In this document: positions 8,819 through 17,974 of the stretch, piece after piece
Layout: each line of letters opens with the position of its first letter
Numbering within the stretch: the first letter of the stretch is position 1
Assembly (NCBI RefSeq): GCF_030816615.1
Contig: NZ_JAUSYD010000001.1
Location: 6,904,501 to 6,968,500, forward strand
Source: Streptomyces sp. B1I3
Lineage (GTDB): Bacteria; Actinomycetota; Actinomycetes; Streptomycetales; Streptomycetaceae
Direction of reading: 5' to 3'
Length of the DNA stretch: 64,000 bases
The notes under the pieces: generated by a model
Database searches by the model: none
Told to the model about the DNA's origin: nothing
What the model saw: the letters and a program-made list of their open reading frames with translations, nothing else
Program-made: the position numbers and the translations under genes

Positions 8819-9553
8819 ATGTGCAACTCACTTTCAGGCGCATGTCCAGCAGTCCTCGTCCGAGTAGAGAACGAATTGACACCCGAGAGCGACGCGGTGC
8901 CTGACCGCGACCCGTACCTTCTGGCGCAGATGCGAGAGGCCTTCGGGCGCGTGGTCTTCAGCCACAAGACCCATGAGAAGCAAGCGGACATCTGCTTCAC
9001 TAAGCACCGGTGGCAGCAGGGTGTCCTCATTGCTCTCACCGCGATCAGCACGGGCACCTTCTTGGCGGCGGTGGTCGGCCTGCTCGGCAACGCAGTGTTC
9101 ACGAGCCTCGTGACCTCTTCTATCGCGCTCCTGGTCAGCTGGATGAGCCTTGGGACGAAGACCTTCAAGTTCGAGGAGGAGTCCGAGGCCCACCGCGGCA
9201 TCGCCTCTCGGCTGTGGGACGTCCGAGAGTTCTACACTTCCCTCATTGTCGGCCTGATGTCCGGCACCCTCTCCAACGCGGAGGGCCGGGAGCGGCGGGA
9301 CGAGCTGCAGCAGGCCGCGCGCGCCCCGGCCGCGTGGTCGAGCGCGATACCGACCGTCCCGAAGGGCAGGTCGCCGACAGGCTCGTACGCGAACGCCAGT
9401 ATCGGCACGCGCTTCGTTTCCGATTTCCCCCGGGGCATACCCGGCACTTCGGCTTACCGGGACGTCGGATCTCTTCTACGCGGTTGGCGGACAGGCTGCC
9501 AGCATCGCGCTGTGCGCAGCGGCCGACGGTCTTCGGGCCGTCCCCACATCTGA
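8819..9553 (+). CDS. SLATT-domain two-transmembrane protein
   Basis: With the ATG at 8819 this is 244 aa; the frame is open further upstream and later starts are possible. It carries the pattern of the SLATT (SMODS- and SLOG-associating 2TM effector) family: a basic/aromatic lead-in, a first membrane helix around ISTGTFLAAVVGLLG, a second around SLVTSSIALLVSWMSLG, then the conserved helix EEESEAHRGIASRLWDVREFY. SLATT proteins are predicted pore-forming effectors in nucleotide-signalling conflict systems. No CD-NTase or SLOG partner is visible here. The last 70 residues are proline/serine-rich and unlike the family, perhaps after a frameshift. Confidence 0.72.
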   Translation: MCNSLSGACPAVLVRVENELTPESDAVPDRDPYLLAQMREAFGRVVFSHKTHEKQADICFTKHRWQQGVLIALTAISTGTFLAAVVGLLGNAVFTSLVTSSIALLVSWMSLGTKTFKFEEESEAHRGIASRLWDVREFYTSLIVGLMSGTLSNAEGRERRDELQQAARAPAAWSSAIPTVPKGRSPTGSYANASIGTRFVSDFPRGIPGTSAYRDVGSLLRGWRTGCQHRAVRSGRRSSGRPHI

Positions 9554-9786
9554 GATCTTGCGCCTACGGCAGCCGAGTGCGCCCGGCTTCCGTAGGCGTG
9601 ATACCTCATCATGTCCGGTGTGCGGGCAGAGACCGTGCCTCTGAAACGATGCGCTCCTCAGCGGAGCTGAGAGGGCTGGCGAGCGCGAGGTGAGCCAGGC
9701 CGGAGAGGCACTGGAGGGCCTGGTGGGCCAGCTCTCGGTCCACGAGCGCGAACTGGATGGTGGTGCGGCGCAACGCGGGGGGTACA

Positions 9787-10078
9787 TCATTTTGACGGCA
9801 GGTTCGCCTGCGACAGGTACGCCCCAGCCCTGCGCAGGACCTCATTCTCCTGCTCCAGGAGCCGGATGCCTTGCGGGCCTCGCGCAGCTCGGCCGACTCG
9901 CCCGACACGGTGCGGGCCCGGCGTCCTGGTCGGTGTCGGCGCGGCGCAGCCACTTCGACAGGGTGATCGGGTGGACGCCGAAGTCGGCGGCGATCTGTTC
10001 CAGCGTGACGCCGGGCTCACGGTTACGCGCGACCCGCAAGACGTCCTCGCGGAACTCCTTGGGATACGGCTTGGGCAC
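9787..10078 (-). pseudogene. IS3-family transposase OrfA relic (frameshifted)
   Basis: The start MPKPYPKEFREDVLRVARNR and HTH segment FGVHPITLSKWLRR are typical IS3/IS911 OrfA. The leucine-zipper end (RLLEQENEVLRRAGAYLS) appears only in another frame, so at least one frameshift separates them. OrfB is absent. Just upstream, near 10,110-10,128, is a short inverted repeat (AGGTCA...TGACCT) that may be an IS end. Confidence 0.75.
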
Positions 10079-10333
10079 TGCAACATCCTTCCAGGTCGCC
10101 TCTCAGCAAGCCAGGTCAGGTGTGACCTGATCATGCAGCAGTCGCTTCTTCCTGTTCAGAGCGTCGGGGTGTCGCGGGCGCGGGTGGTTTCGAAGGGGCC
10201 CGGGAAGCGGGTTGGCTCCCCGATGGCTCCCAGGGATCGAACCGCCCGCACCCTGCCATTGACGCCTCTCCGTACGTGGCGCGGCGATCGGGTGTAGGTC
10301 CACGAGGCTGAGGCTGGATCGACACGGAGGCCG

Positions 10334-12298
10334 TCAGCGTCCTGGCGGAGGTGCCGGCCACGCGACTCCGTCGACCGCCGCGCCGAGGAGGTCGCCCAGC
10401 CGATGCCAGGCGCCCGGGCCGGCGTGCGACATGGGGCTTGCTGCGAACCGCTGCCAAGCCGCGTCACTGTCGCCGAGCACCTCGGAGACGTAGGCCGCGA
10501 CTGCAGGATGAGTGGTGTCATAGCGCGGGCCGCGTGCTTTGACTGCTGACCAGGCAGGCAGCAGCCGGAGCAGCTCCGGAGGGCACTCGAGCCGGGCCAG
10601 CATGATCTCGGCCCAGCTTCCGCGCAGTTCGGGTCCGCCGCCCAGGCGCCTGCGCAGGTGCAGGGTGAGGTCGAGCAGAGTCTGCTGCGGGGCGGAGTGG
10701 CGGGCCAGTACGTCGTCGAAGGCGAGGGACTTTCGGTAGGAGCGGGCGGCGAAGGAGAGCAGGGCCTCCTCGACGAGCGCGTCGTTCCCCGTGTGCCGGT
10801 CCAGGTACGCGACGAGAACGGCCTCGTCGGCGTCGGCAAGCTGTCTGAACCGGATGCTTTGAGGGTCGCCGAGGGAGGCCGTGCGTCGGCCCGGCAGGGC
10901 AGGGACGGGATCCGTGACGAGCGGCATGATGGTGGCCATCAGTTTCTCGGCCCGTTGGTTCTCTTCCCACGCGGAATGGTTGGAGGGGTAGCCGTATGCG
11001 CTGGACCGGGTAGCCAGGGACCGCCTGGTGTCCTCAACTACAAGACGCGCCCTCTGCCGCGTCTCCTCCGTGACTTCGGGGAGATGGACGAGGAGTGCGT
11101 GCAACCAGCCGAGGTCGCGCACGACCCGATAGCGCGAGGCGGGTTCCGGTTCCCAGAGGTTCAGAGCAGAAAGGCAGATGGTTGCGAACCGCGTGGCGAG
11201 GGCGGCGACGAGCTCCTGGGACGCCAGCCATTCTCGGGGCCGGCCGTAACGCCGGGCCTCTCCGGGGTTGAGGAGGAACCGCCAGGTCTGGCTTCCTGCC
11301 CGCTCCACCCAGTCGACGGCGAGGCGGCAAAGAACGGTCTGGATGGACTCGGACTGCATCTCCTCGTCGAGGAATCGTTCCACGTAGTCGCGCTCGTCCT
11401 GGGACGCGGCCGCCAACGCGTCGGCGTAGCGCTCCCGAGCCTGCGTGGGCGTCAGCCCGTCCCGGCAGGACCGGGAAATCCGGGTGACGAGGACCGCACG
11501 CTCGAAGGACTCCAGGTTGTGTGCCGCGACTTCCTCCAACAAGGCTGGTTCTACGTGCCACGGTATGGATCCGAGCAGGTGCTCACGCACCACGCGGTCG
11601 GCTGCGGGGTGCGTTGCGGACCATTCCAGCAGGCGGCGGTGATGTTCGGTCTGGACCCGTAGGACGCCGTCCCACATGCTTTCCCAGGCGTCGGATGCGG
11701 CGCGGTGACGCTCCATCCACGCGTCGACGTCTTCTTCGCCGTCAAGCTTGTCCGGCCCGAGCGGTAGGCAGTCGATGGCTGCGACGAACACGTCCTCGTG
11801 CAGGCCGTGTTCACCAAGAACGACCTGGGCGGGCGTCGGAACCTTTAGCAGCTCGGGGGCGATGGGCAGGCGCGATGTCGACCGCCGGCGGAGCTCAGCG
11901 ACGACGGCGTGGATGAGTGCTGCGCCACCCTCTCTCCGGCCAAGGGCACCGAGTCGCGGCTCAGGGCACTTCTGCAGGACCTGCGCCCTGTATGCCTCCG
12001 GGCAGGCTTGGTGCGACAGAGCGACGCGGGTCAGGTCCATGCGCTCGGACGTCGTGTGCGGGCGCGGTTCGCGACTGAGATCGCTCTCCACTGCCATGGC
12101 CAACAGCCACTCGGGCGCGGACTTTGCGAGCGGTCCTGTAAGAAGGGACATGGCCAGGCCGTCCCGATCCGTGCCCGGGGGCGCCGCGCGAATCGCCTCG
12201 ACAGCCATGCGGGTAGGCGGGGAATCGTCGGACGCCCGCGCGATGACCGTACGCAGGAAGTCGTGAGGAAGAGACAGGCGTGGTTTGGCCGCGGCCAT
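10334..12298 (-). CDS. Hypothetical protein downstream of jetD (654 aa)
   Basis: Fifth gene in the direction of the Wadjet operon. The ATG at 12,298 is preceded by a GGAG ribosome site at good spacing; the frame stays open to a TTG at 12,385. I recognise no catalytic motif. The chain is leucine/arginine-rich and helical throughout, with regularly spaced helix pairs that suggest an alpha-solenoid, and no signal peptide or membrane segment. It follows jetD after about 140 bases containing an inverted repeat. Co-transcription with jetABCD is likely by strand and spacing, but a function in Wadjet is only a guess. Confidence 0.75.
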   Translation of the reverse strand: MAAAKPRLSLPHDFLRTVIARASDDSPPTRMAVEAIRAAPPGTDRDGLAMSLLTGPLAKSAPEWLLAMAVESDLSREPRPHTTSERMDLTRVALSHQACPEAYRAQVLQKCPEPRLGALGRREGGAALIHAVVAELRRRSTSRLPIAPELLKVPTPAQVVLGEHGLHEDVFVAAIDCLPLGPDKLDGEEDVDAWMERHRAASDAWESMWDGVLRVQTEHHRRLLEWSATHPAADRVVREHLLGSIPWHVEPALLEEVAAHNLESFERAVLVTRISRSCRDGLTPTQARERYADALAAASQDERDYVERFLDEEMQSESIQTVLCRLAVDWVERAGSQTWRFLLNPGEARRYGRPREWLASQELVAALATRFATICLSALNLWEPEPASRYRVVRDLGWLHALLVHLPEVTEETRQRARLVVEDTRRSLATRSSAYGYPSNHSAWEENQRAEKLMATIMPLVTDPVPALPGRRTASLGDPQSIRFRQLADADEAVLVAYLDRHTGNDALVEEALLSFAARSYRKSLAFDDVLARHSAPQQTLLDLTLHLRRRLGGGPELRGSWAEIMLARLECPPELLRLLPAWSAVKARGPRYDTTHPAVAAYVSEVLGDSDAAWQRFAASPMSHAGPGAWHRLGDLLGAAVDGVAWPAPPPGR

Positions 12299-12387
12299 CG
12301 GACTCCAATCGTCGGCACCGCCCCGCGACGTGATCCTCTGGTCAGCGCCACCCGGGCACGGTGTCGTATCAGGTGTGAGCGTCAATG

Positions 12388-12425
12388 ATGCCGAAAGGGA
12401 CTGACAATCCAGGTGAGTTCGGCAT
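12388..12425. promoter_or_regulatory. Inverted repeat between jetD and the fifth gene
   Basis: ATGCCGAA (12,388-12,395) and TTCGGCAT (12,418-12,425) are perfect 8-base inverted repeats with a 22-base spacer. They lie in the 142-base gap after the jetD stop. They could be a weak attenuator, an mRNA processing hairpin, or a protein site. Confidence 0.4.
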
Positions 12426-12440
12426 GATGCTGACGTCGCA

Positions 12441-13721
12441 CTACACCTGGCATGACAGGTCTGCCACCAACAGATCGAGGGTGGCCTCCTCGTGGAGCGC
12501 GACGCCGAGGGCGGTCATGGCGGGGGCGAGGTCTGGGTCCCAGTCTGCGTCGACCGGCCCGCCGTCGAGAGCCAGTTGAGGGATGGCCTCGGATTGACTG
12601 CGAGCGGCCAGGCGCTCGTAGTCCGCAGTGTCCATGCGCCACGGCAGGGCTTCGTAGCGGCGGATCACCCGGTTGGCCAGCGCGATCCCCGGCCAGTCGA
12701 AGTCGCCGTGGTACGCGAAGCGGCAACCCGTGGCGGCGAGGGCGTCGAGAAGCGTGACGACCACGGTGGCGGCACTGCCGGAGGTGCACACGATGGGCCG
12801 GACGCAGGCGGCGTCCGCCGCGGCTTCCACAACACGCGGATTCTCACAGATGTGAATGAGCGTTGCGGCGGGGAGCTGCAGCCGGAAGTCACGGAGGTCG
12901 CGTGGTGTGACATGAACTTCGCAGTGATGGTCGGCCCGCTCCCGCAGAGCACGCTCCCGCCAGCCCTCGCCGACGGGTCGCAGCCCGTAGGTGAGCACCG
13001 TGCTGGAGACCTCGTCCGGCGTGACGGACACCAGCCGCCACAGAGCGCGTCGGCCGGCGGCGTCGTCGGGGAACTCGGTGCCATGGGCGAGGGCGACGCC
13101 GCGTTGGACGACGCGTGCGAGCCAGGTGCCGTCGTCAAGGCCGTGGGCGGAGCCGGTCGTCATGGCTGCGAGTTCTCCTCGGCCGCGCGTGCCGTTGCGT
13201 TCAGTGCCTTCGGGGCCGAGGAGAGCGGTGAGGACTTGGACCGCCTGCTGGAGTGTCCATATCGCCGCTTCAGGTGTCACTCCTTTCGGAACACCGGTAC
13301 GGCGCAGCAGGTCGTACCACTGCTGAGGCCATTCCTGGTCAGCGAGCGGGGAGGCGTCCAGTGACGAAGAAAGGGACGACCACACCCGCTCCCGCCGCGC
13401 CGCCACGTCCGCGCGGGCGGCACGGCGGTCGGTGAGTGGCGGTCCGAGTTCTTCCAGAGTCCGTCTGAGTCCGAGTCCGGCGGCTGAAGCGCGTAGCCGT
13501 GCGTCGAGCACGTCGAGCCGTATGGTCGCAGCGGCACCTGTGAGGGGTTTGCCCAGTAGGAGGGACAGATCGTTGCGTTCCTGGGCGTTCATCGCGGTCA
13601 GCCGGAGCGAACCCGTGGCCTGTACGCCGTTGCTCTCCAGGCGTTTACGTGCTCCCTGCCACAGCCGGGCGAGTCCGGGTCCCTTCAGCCAGTCGCGCGT
13701 TGCGGCGGGCAGCCCGCTCAT
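12441..13721 (-). CDS. jetD: Wadjet nuclease subunit JetD (DUF2399 / TIGR02679 type)
   Basis: A 426-aa TOPRIM-like nuclease subunit of the Wadjet anti-plasmid system. The catalytic signature is visible: Glu293 in ICENPRVVE, and Asp340/Asp342 in YHGDFDWPG, followed by a helix ALANRVIRRY. In the family this subunit cuts circular DNA after the SMC-like complex has extruded it. The ATG overlaps the jetC stop by four bases. Length and motifs look intact. The DUF2397/2398/2399/TIGR02680 gene set is, to my knowledge, the actinobacterial version of Wadjet; I do not assign a subtype firmly. Confidence 0.9.
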   Translation of the reverse strand: MSGLPAATRDWLKGPGLARLWQGARKRLESNGVQATGSLRLTAMNAQERNDLSLLLGKPLTGAAATIRLDVLDARLRASAAGLGLRRTLEELGPPLTDRRAARADVAARRERVWSSLSSSLDASPLADQEWPQQWYDLLRRTGVPKGVTPEAAIWTLQQAVQVLTALLGPEGTERNGTRGRGELAAMTTGSAHGLDDGTWLARVVQRGVALAHGTEFPDDAAGRRALWRLVSVTPDEVSSTVLTYGLRPVGEGWRERALRERADHHCEVHVTPRDLRDFRLQLPAATLIHICENPRVVEAAADAACVRPIVCTSGSAATVVVTLLDALAATGCRFAYHGDFDWPGIALANRVIRRYEALPWRMDTADYERLAARSQSEAIPQLALDGGPVDADWDPDLAPAMTALGVALHEEATLDLLVADLSCQV

Positions 13722-16700
13722 ACGGACACCAGACGCCGGTGCCGACCGTTCCAGGTGTAGTGCAGGGTGGCCACCCCGCGTACGTGGGGATCACGAAGGC
13801 ACTCGTAGATGTGCAGGGACGGAACCTCGGGCCAGTTGCCCATGAGCCGCTCGCTGGTGAGGACGAAGTCGAGATCGAGGTCGACGAGGATACGGCCCAG
13901 TCGGCCGTGGGTGGGTTCATCGACCTTGGCGAAGGCGTCGTCCAGGAGGATCAGGCGTGGTGCGTGAGGTGCCGATTCGGCGAGGCTGCTGAAGTGGGCG
14001 GCTGCTGCGGCGAAGAGCACGAGGTAGGAAAGCACGCGTTGTTCGCCCTGGCTGAGCCCCGTCCGGCCGGTCAGTTTCCTATGGCGGCCTGGGGCCGCGT
14101 CCTCGACCACGAAAGTGTGGAAGCGGAACCAGTCGCGGTAGTCCAGCGCGGTCCGCAGATGGGCGGCGTAACCGGCCGATGGGTCGGCACGGCGGGCGTC
14201 CTCGATCCGGCGTTGCAGCACCTCGCGCAGCTGCTCGGTCTGCTCGCGCGTCCTGAGGCTCGACGGACTGCGCAGCAGCTCGACGGCCGCGCGTACATCC
14301 GCGTCCACATCCTCGTCCAGCTTCCACAGCAGCTCGACGCCGAGGCCGTGGGAGGTGCGCACGGTCCGCAAGGTGTCGTTGAGAGCCGCGACCAGGTTCG
14401 CAGCGGTGATGACCTGCGCCGAGAGGTGGTCGCCTAGCTCGCCGGTCAGGAACCGCTGGAAGACCTCACGTTCGCGCTCGGTGAGCCGCCCTCGGGCCTC
14501 CGTGGCCTGAACCGCGATCCGCTCGCCCACAGCCGCGACGTCATGAGACCCGTGGTCGTCGACCAGCCGGCACACTTTGATCCCGTCGCGCTCCTCCAGC
14601 TGCGCATCGAACCCACCGGCCAGTTGATCTCGAAGATCGGTGTGACGGTTGAGCAGGGTGCTGTCCGACACCTCGCCCTTCGGGCGGCCGAGGGCTTGCT
14701 CCACGGCGTCGGCGAGGGCCCGCAGCGCTCGCAGACGGCTGCGCACGTCCGCGCCGGGATCGTCCGACACGTACTCGGGCAGCGAGGACCGGTCGAGGCC
14801 GGCGCCGAGCACCACCTCCGGTCGGCCGAGAGCAGTGCGAAGAGCGCTGCCGGTGTCGATGACCGTCGTTTCCTGGTCCGCCAGGGTTCCGCGCAGGCGC
14901 TTCTCGTCCTCTTCCGCGCGCACGCGCTGGTCGTGGAGGTCGTCGCGGGCTTTCTGCGCCCCGGGCAGGGCGCGGTCGGCGTTCGCGATGCGCTGTTTGG
15001 CCTCCTGCTCGCGGGAGAGGATCTCTTCCTCGGACGATCCGATGGCCTCTTCGCGGGTACGCAGGTCCTGCTCAGCGGTGCGCAGTCCGGCGAGGTTGAG
15101 CCGGTAGCTCTCGTCCGCGGCCAGGCGATCCCCTTGGGCTCGTCCGTACCGGTCGGCATCGGCCTGGTTGGTACCGAGCCGCCCACCAGTGCCGCTGACG
15201 GCCCTGCGCAGATGCCCGATACCGCCGAGCAGGCCGGTCAGTGCGGTGCGCACACTGTCTAGGGTGGCCGGGTCGCCGGGCAGGTCGTGGGCGGTCGCAG
15301 TGGAATCCGCCTCGGTCCGCGCCGATACCGCGAGAGCGCGTGTCTCCTCGGCCAGCCGCGCCGCGCGGGTCGCCTTGGCGGTCAGGCCGCGCAGGGTCCG
15401 TTCTGCTGACTCGGTTCTGCTCCATGCGTCCGCGAGATTCCGCGCCCTGGGGAAATCCCGTTCTGCGAGCGTGAGAGCCCGACGCGTGGCATCGGCTACG
15501 GCGAGCGCTTCGCGAACGTCGTCCAGCCGCTGTTCCGTCTGCGTGGTTCGCTCCTCCAACTCGGCGAGGATGCGACGCCGAGTCTCGGCCCGTACGGCGG
15601 CCCCAACGTACTCGGTGTCGCCCTTGTCGTAGCGACCGTTGAGTATGCCCAGACGCCAACTGCCGTCGAAAAAAACCGCATTGTGTGCGGAAGTCTCTTG
15701 TGTCGATGCGAGTGCAATGCTGGCCAGCAGACCCTCAACCTGCTCGGTTGTGATGCCGCAACCCGGTTCAGGGGCTGGGCGCAAGGCCGAGGCGAGAGTC
15801 GGTCCGTCGGACAGCACGGGACCCTGCTGGAGAAGAGTGTCCCGGATGCGTGAATCGAGCAGGACGCCGTCCGCACTCACCCACGCGTCCAGGATTCCAC
15901 TCGCCTCCAGCGCCCCTTCCAGACCAGCTCGGTCGGTCGGCGCCAGCTCGTCCACGAAGTCCACGAGCCGGTAGAAAGGTGCTCCACTGCCCGGCTTCCT
16001 CGCGGCGGCACGATGGTGTGGGGCCGGCGGCTCGGGGTCGGTACGTCGCTCCCAGTCCCGCTTCTGCTCCGCCAGACGGTCGAGTTCCTCACCGAGTCGG
16101 CCGACGTCGAGCGCCAATGTGTCCCGGCGTCCGGTGAGTTCCTCGCCGTACGGCTCCAACGCGGCCTGAGCGGTCCGCCACGCCTGGCTGTCGATGGCGG
16201 GCGGCAGTGTGCGGTCTACGAACGGCGCGTCAGTAGAGGTCTCGTGGCCGACAGTGGCGTGGACGGCGTCCAGCGACGGCAGGTCGGGACCCAGTGCAGT
16301 CCGAGTGCGCACCGCCCACTCGGCGACTTGACAGGAGTAGGCGCCGCTCTCCTCGGCGACCTTCTGACGGCTGCCGTCGAGGTGGCCGACGGCCTCTTCC
16401 GCCTCGCCCTCTAGCCGTTCGCGCTCGGCATCGGCCTGAGCTGCCGCGCCCCGGGCCTCGTCCGCCCGTGCGATGAGGCGGGTCACCTCCTGAACCATCC
16501 GGGCCCGATTTCTCGCGACCGTCTCGGCGTCCTGCAACTGGTCCTGCCAGGACCGCAGTCCTTCCTGAGCCGTGACCGTGTCCACGCGGGCCGCCGACCG
16601 GTGCCGTACGGCGCGCGTCTCCCCGTCCGGAGTCGTCAACGCGGTTTCGGTGGCCTGGGCGAGAACCGTTCGCGGCAGGGCCACCGCCTCGCCGAGATGG

Positions 16701-17974
16701 CCGGTGGGAAGCCCGGCCTTTTCCGCCTGCGTCAGCAGCTCCCGATGTTCGCTTCCCAGCTCGGCCAGTCGGCTTCCGAGGTGTTCGACGCCTTCGGCCA
16801 GTCGCTCGGCCGAGCCCTCCTCCGTATCGTGCGCGTTGCTCAAGGTCGTGAACGCAGCCGCGGCGGCGGTGTGCAGCGCCTCCACCGTGCTGCGGCGCTC
16901 CGATAGTTCGCGCAGGCTGCGGTAGGCGTGACTGGCGTGCAGGGCGGCCAGGTCGGTCCGGGCGTTCTGCTCTTCGTCGCGCAGGGTCTCCAGTCGGCCC
17001 TCCGACTCCTCCTCCTGCGTCCTCAGGTCGCTCGTCCGCTGTGCGGCGTCTCCGGCCGCCCGGCGCCGCTGTGCGAGGACGCCCAGCTCGTGGCTCACGC
17101 TCTGGGCGGAAGTGCGCAGGACCCCGGCCAGGTAGCCGCGGTAACTGGTGAGAAACGTGCGCAAGGCCGCGTCGGTGCGTTCCAGGCGGCCGAGTTCGTC
17201 CCGTACGGCGTCGAGGTCGTGGAGGTTGCGCGCTACCTTCTCGACCACGTCCTCGTCGAGCCCTGGCAGGGTCTCGCTCAGCAGGGAGACCAGACCCCCG
17301 TGTTCGATGCGGTCGCCGACTGTCGGGCGCCGCAGCCGGTGGAGGAGCTGTGTGAGGTTGCGGTAACGCGTCGCGTCGGTGATGCCGAACAGTTCCCGGG
17401 CCACTCGTGAGCGGTGCTGGACCGCACGGTCGGTCGTGTTGTCGGAGCCGACGATCTCCTTGAGCCGGTCGACCGGTAGCGGCTTGCCCGCCTCGACCAG
17501 ATGCAGGTCCTCACCGATCCGCAGCGGGGTGACGAAGAACGTCGGCAGCGCCTTCTGCGTCGACTTCGAGGCGCGGATGGCGGCGCCGAGCGTCAGGTGG
17601 CGGTGACCGCCGTCGTCGGCTGTGCCCCGGAACTCCACCCACAGATACCCGAGACGGTTGGTCTGCTCGAACCCGTCCAGCATCAGCCACGCGAGCGTGG
17701 TGCGGCCGGTGCCTGTCGCGTCCAGTGCCCGGGAGTCGCCGTCCAGAAGGTACGGAAGCAGCATCTCCAGGGCCTTGGACTTGCCCGCACCGTTCTTGCC
17801 ACGCAGCAGCAGCCGTCCGTCGCCGAAGGAGAACTCCTGCTCGTCGTACTGCCAGACGTTCTGGATGCCCGCCCGGTGCAGCCGGAAGCGGGTGCCGCCG
17901 TCTCTTGTGGGGCCGACGGTTGTCGCAGCTCCGGAACGCGGCAGCGGAACGAGGCCACGCGCGTCGGTGGTCAT
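13718..17974 (-). CDS. jetC: Wadjet SMC-like ATPase JetC (TIGR02680 type)
   Basis: A 1418-aa SMC/MukB-like ATPase. The Walker A motif GKNGAGKS is at residues 59-66. A very long arginine/glutamate/leucine-rich coiled-coil region fills the middle. The signature GLSQGEQ is at about 1306-1312 and the Walker B region LILLDDAFAKVD begins at about 1341. The residue after the Walker B aspartate is Asp, where most SMC proteins have Glu. With JetA and JetB it would form the loop-extruding complex that senses small circular DNA. Start and stop overlap jetB and jetD by four bases each. Confidence 0.93.
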   Translation of the reverse strand: MTTDARGLVPLPRSGAATTVGPTRDGGTRFRLHRAGIQNVWQYDEQEFSFGDGRLLLRGKNGAGKSKALEMLLPYLLDGDSRALDATGTGRTTLAWLMLDGFEQTNRLGYLWVEFRGTADDGGHRHLTLGAAIRASKSTQKALPTFFVTPLRIGEDLHLVEAGKPLPVDRLKEIVGSDNTTDRAVQHRSRVARELFGITDATRYRNLTQLLHRLRRPTVGDRIEHGGLVSLLSETLPGLDEDVVEKVARNLHDLDAVRDELGRLERTDAALRTFLTSYRGYLAGVLRTSAQSVSHELGVLAQRRRAAGDAAQRTSDLRTQEEESEGRLETLRDEEQNARTDLAALHASHAYRSLRELSERRSTVEALHTAAAAAFTTLSNAHDTEEGSAERLAEGVEHLGSRLAELGSEHRELLTQAEKAGLPTGHLGEAVALPRTVLAQATETALTTPDGETRAVRHRSAARVDTVTAQEGLRSWQDQLQDAETVARNRARMVQEVTRLIARADEARGAAAQADAERERLEGEAEEAVGHLDGSRQKVAEESGAYSCQVAEWAVRTRTALGPDLPSLDAVHATVGHETSTDAPFVDRTLPPAIDSQAWRTAQAALEPYGEELTGRRDTLALDVGRLGEELDRLAEQKRDWERRTDPEPPAPHHRAAARKPGSGAPFYRLVDFVDELAPTDRAGLEGALEASGILDAWVSADGVLLDSRIRDTLLQQGPVLSDGPTLASALRPAPEPGCGITTEQVEGLLASIALASTQETSAHNAVFFDGSWRLGILNGRYDKGDTEYVGAAVRAETRRRILAELEERTTQTEQRLDDVREALAVADATRRALTLAERDFPRARNLADAWSRTESAERTLRGLTAKATRAARLAEETRALAVSARTEADSTATAHDLPGDPATLDSVRTALTGLLGGIGHLRRAVSGTGGRLGTNQADADRYGRAQGDRLAADESYRLNLAGLRTAEQDLRTREEAIGSSEEEILSREQEAKQRIANADRALPGAQKARDDLHDQRVRAEEDEKRLRGTLADQETTVIDTGSALRTALGRPEVVLGAGLDRSSLPEYVSDDPGADVRSRLRALRALADAVEQALGRPKGEVSDSTLLNRHTDLRDQLAGGFDAQLEERDGIKVCRLVDDHGSHDVAAVGERIAVQATEARGRLTEREREVFQRFLTGELGDHLSAQVITAANLVAALNDTLRTVRTSHGLGVELLWKLDEDVDADVRAAVELLRSPSSLRTREQTEQLREVLQRRIEDARRADPSAGYAAHLRTALDYRDWFRFHTFVVEDAAPGRHRKLTGRTGLSQGEQRVLSYLVLFAAAAAHFSSLAESAPHAPRLILLDDAFAKVDEPTHGRLGRILVDLDLDFVLTSERLMGNWPEVPSLHIYECLRDPHVRGVATLHYTWNGRHRRLVSV

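Noticed and set aside
10211..10260. tRNA-like stretch with GGTTCGATCCC on the minus strand
   Set aside because: The flanks do not form a T-arm stem or acceptor stem and no anticodon arm is present. The resemblance is limited to the T-loop.
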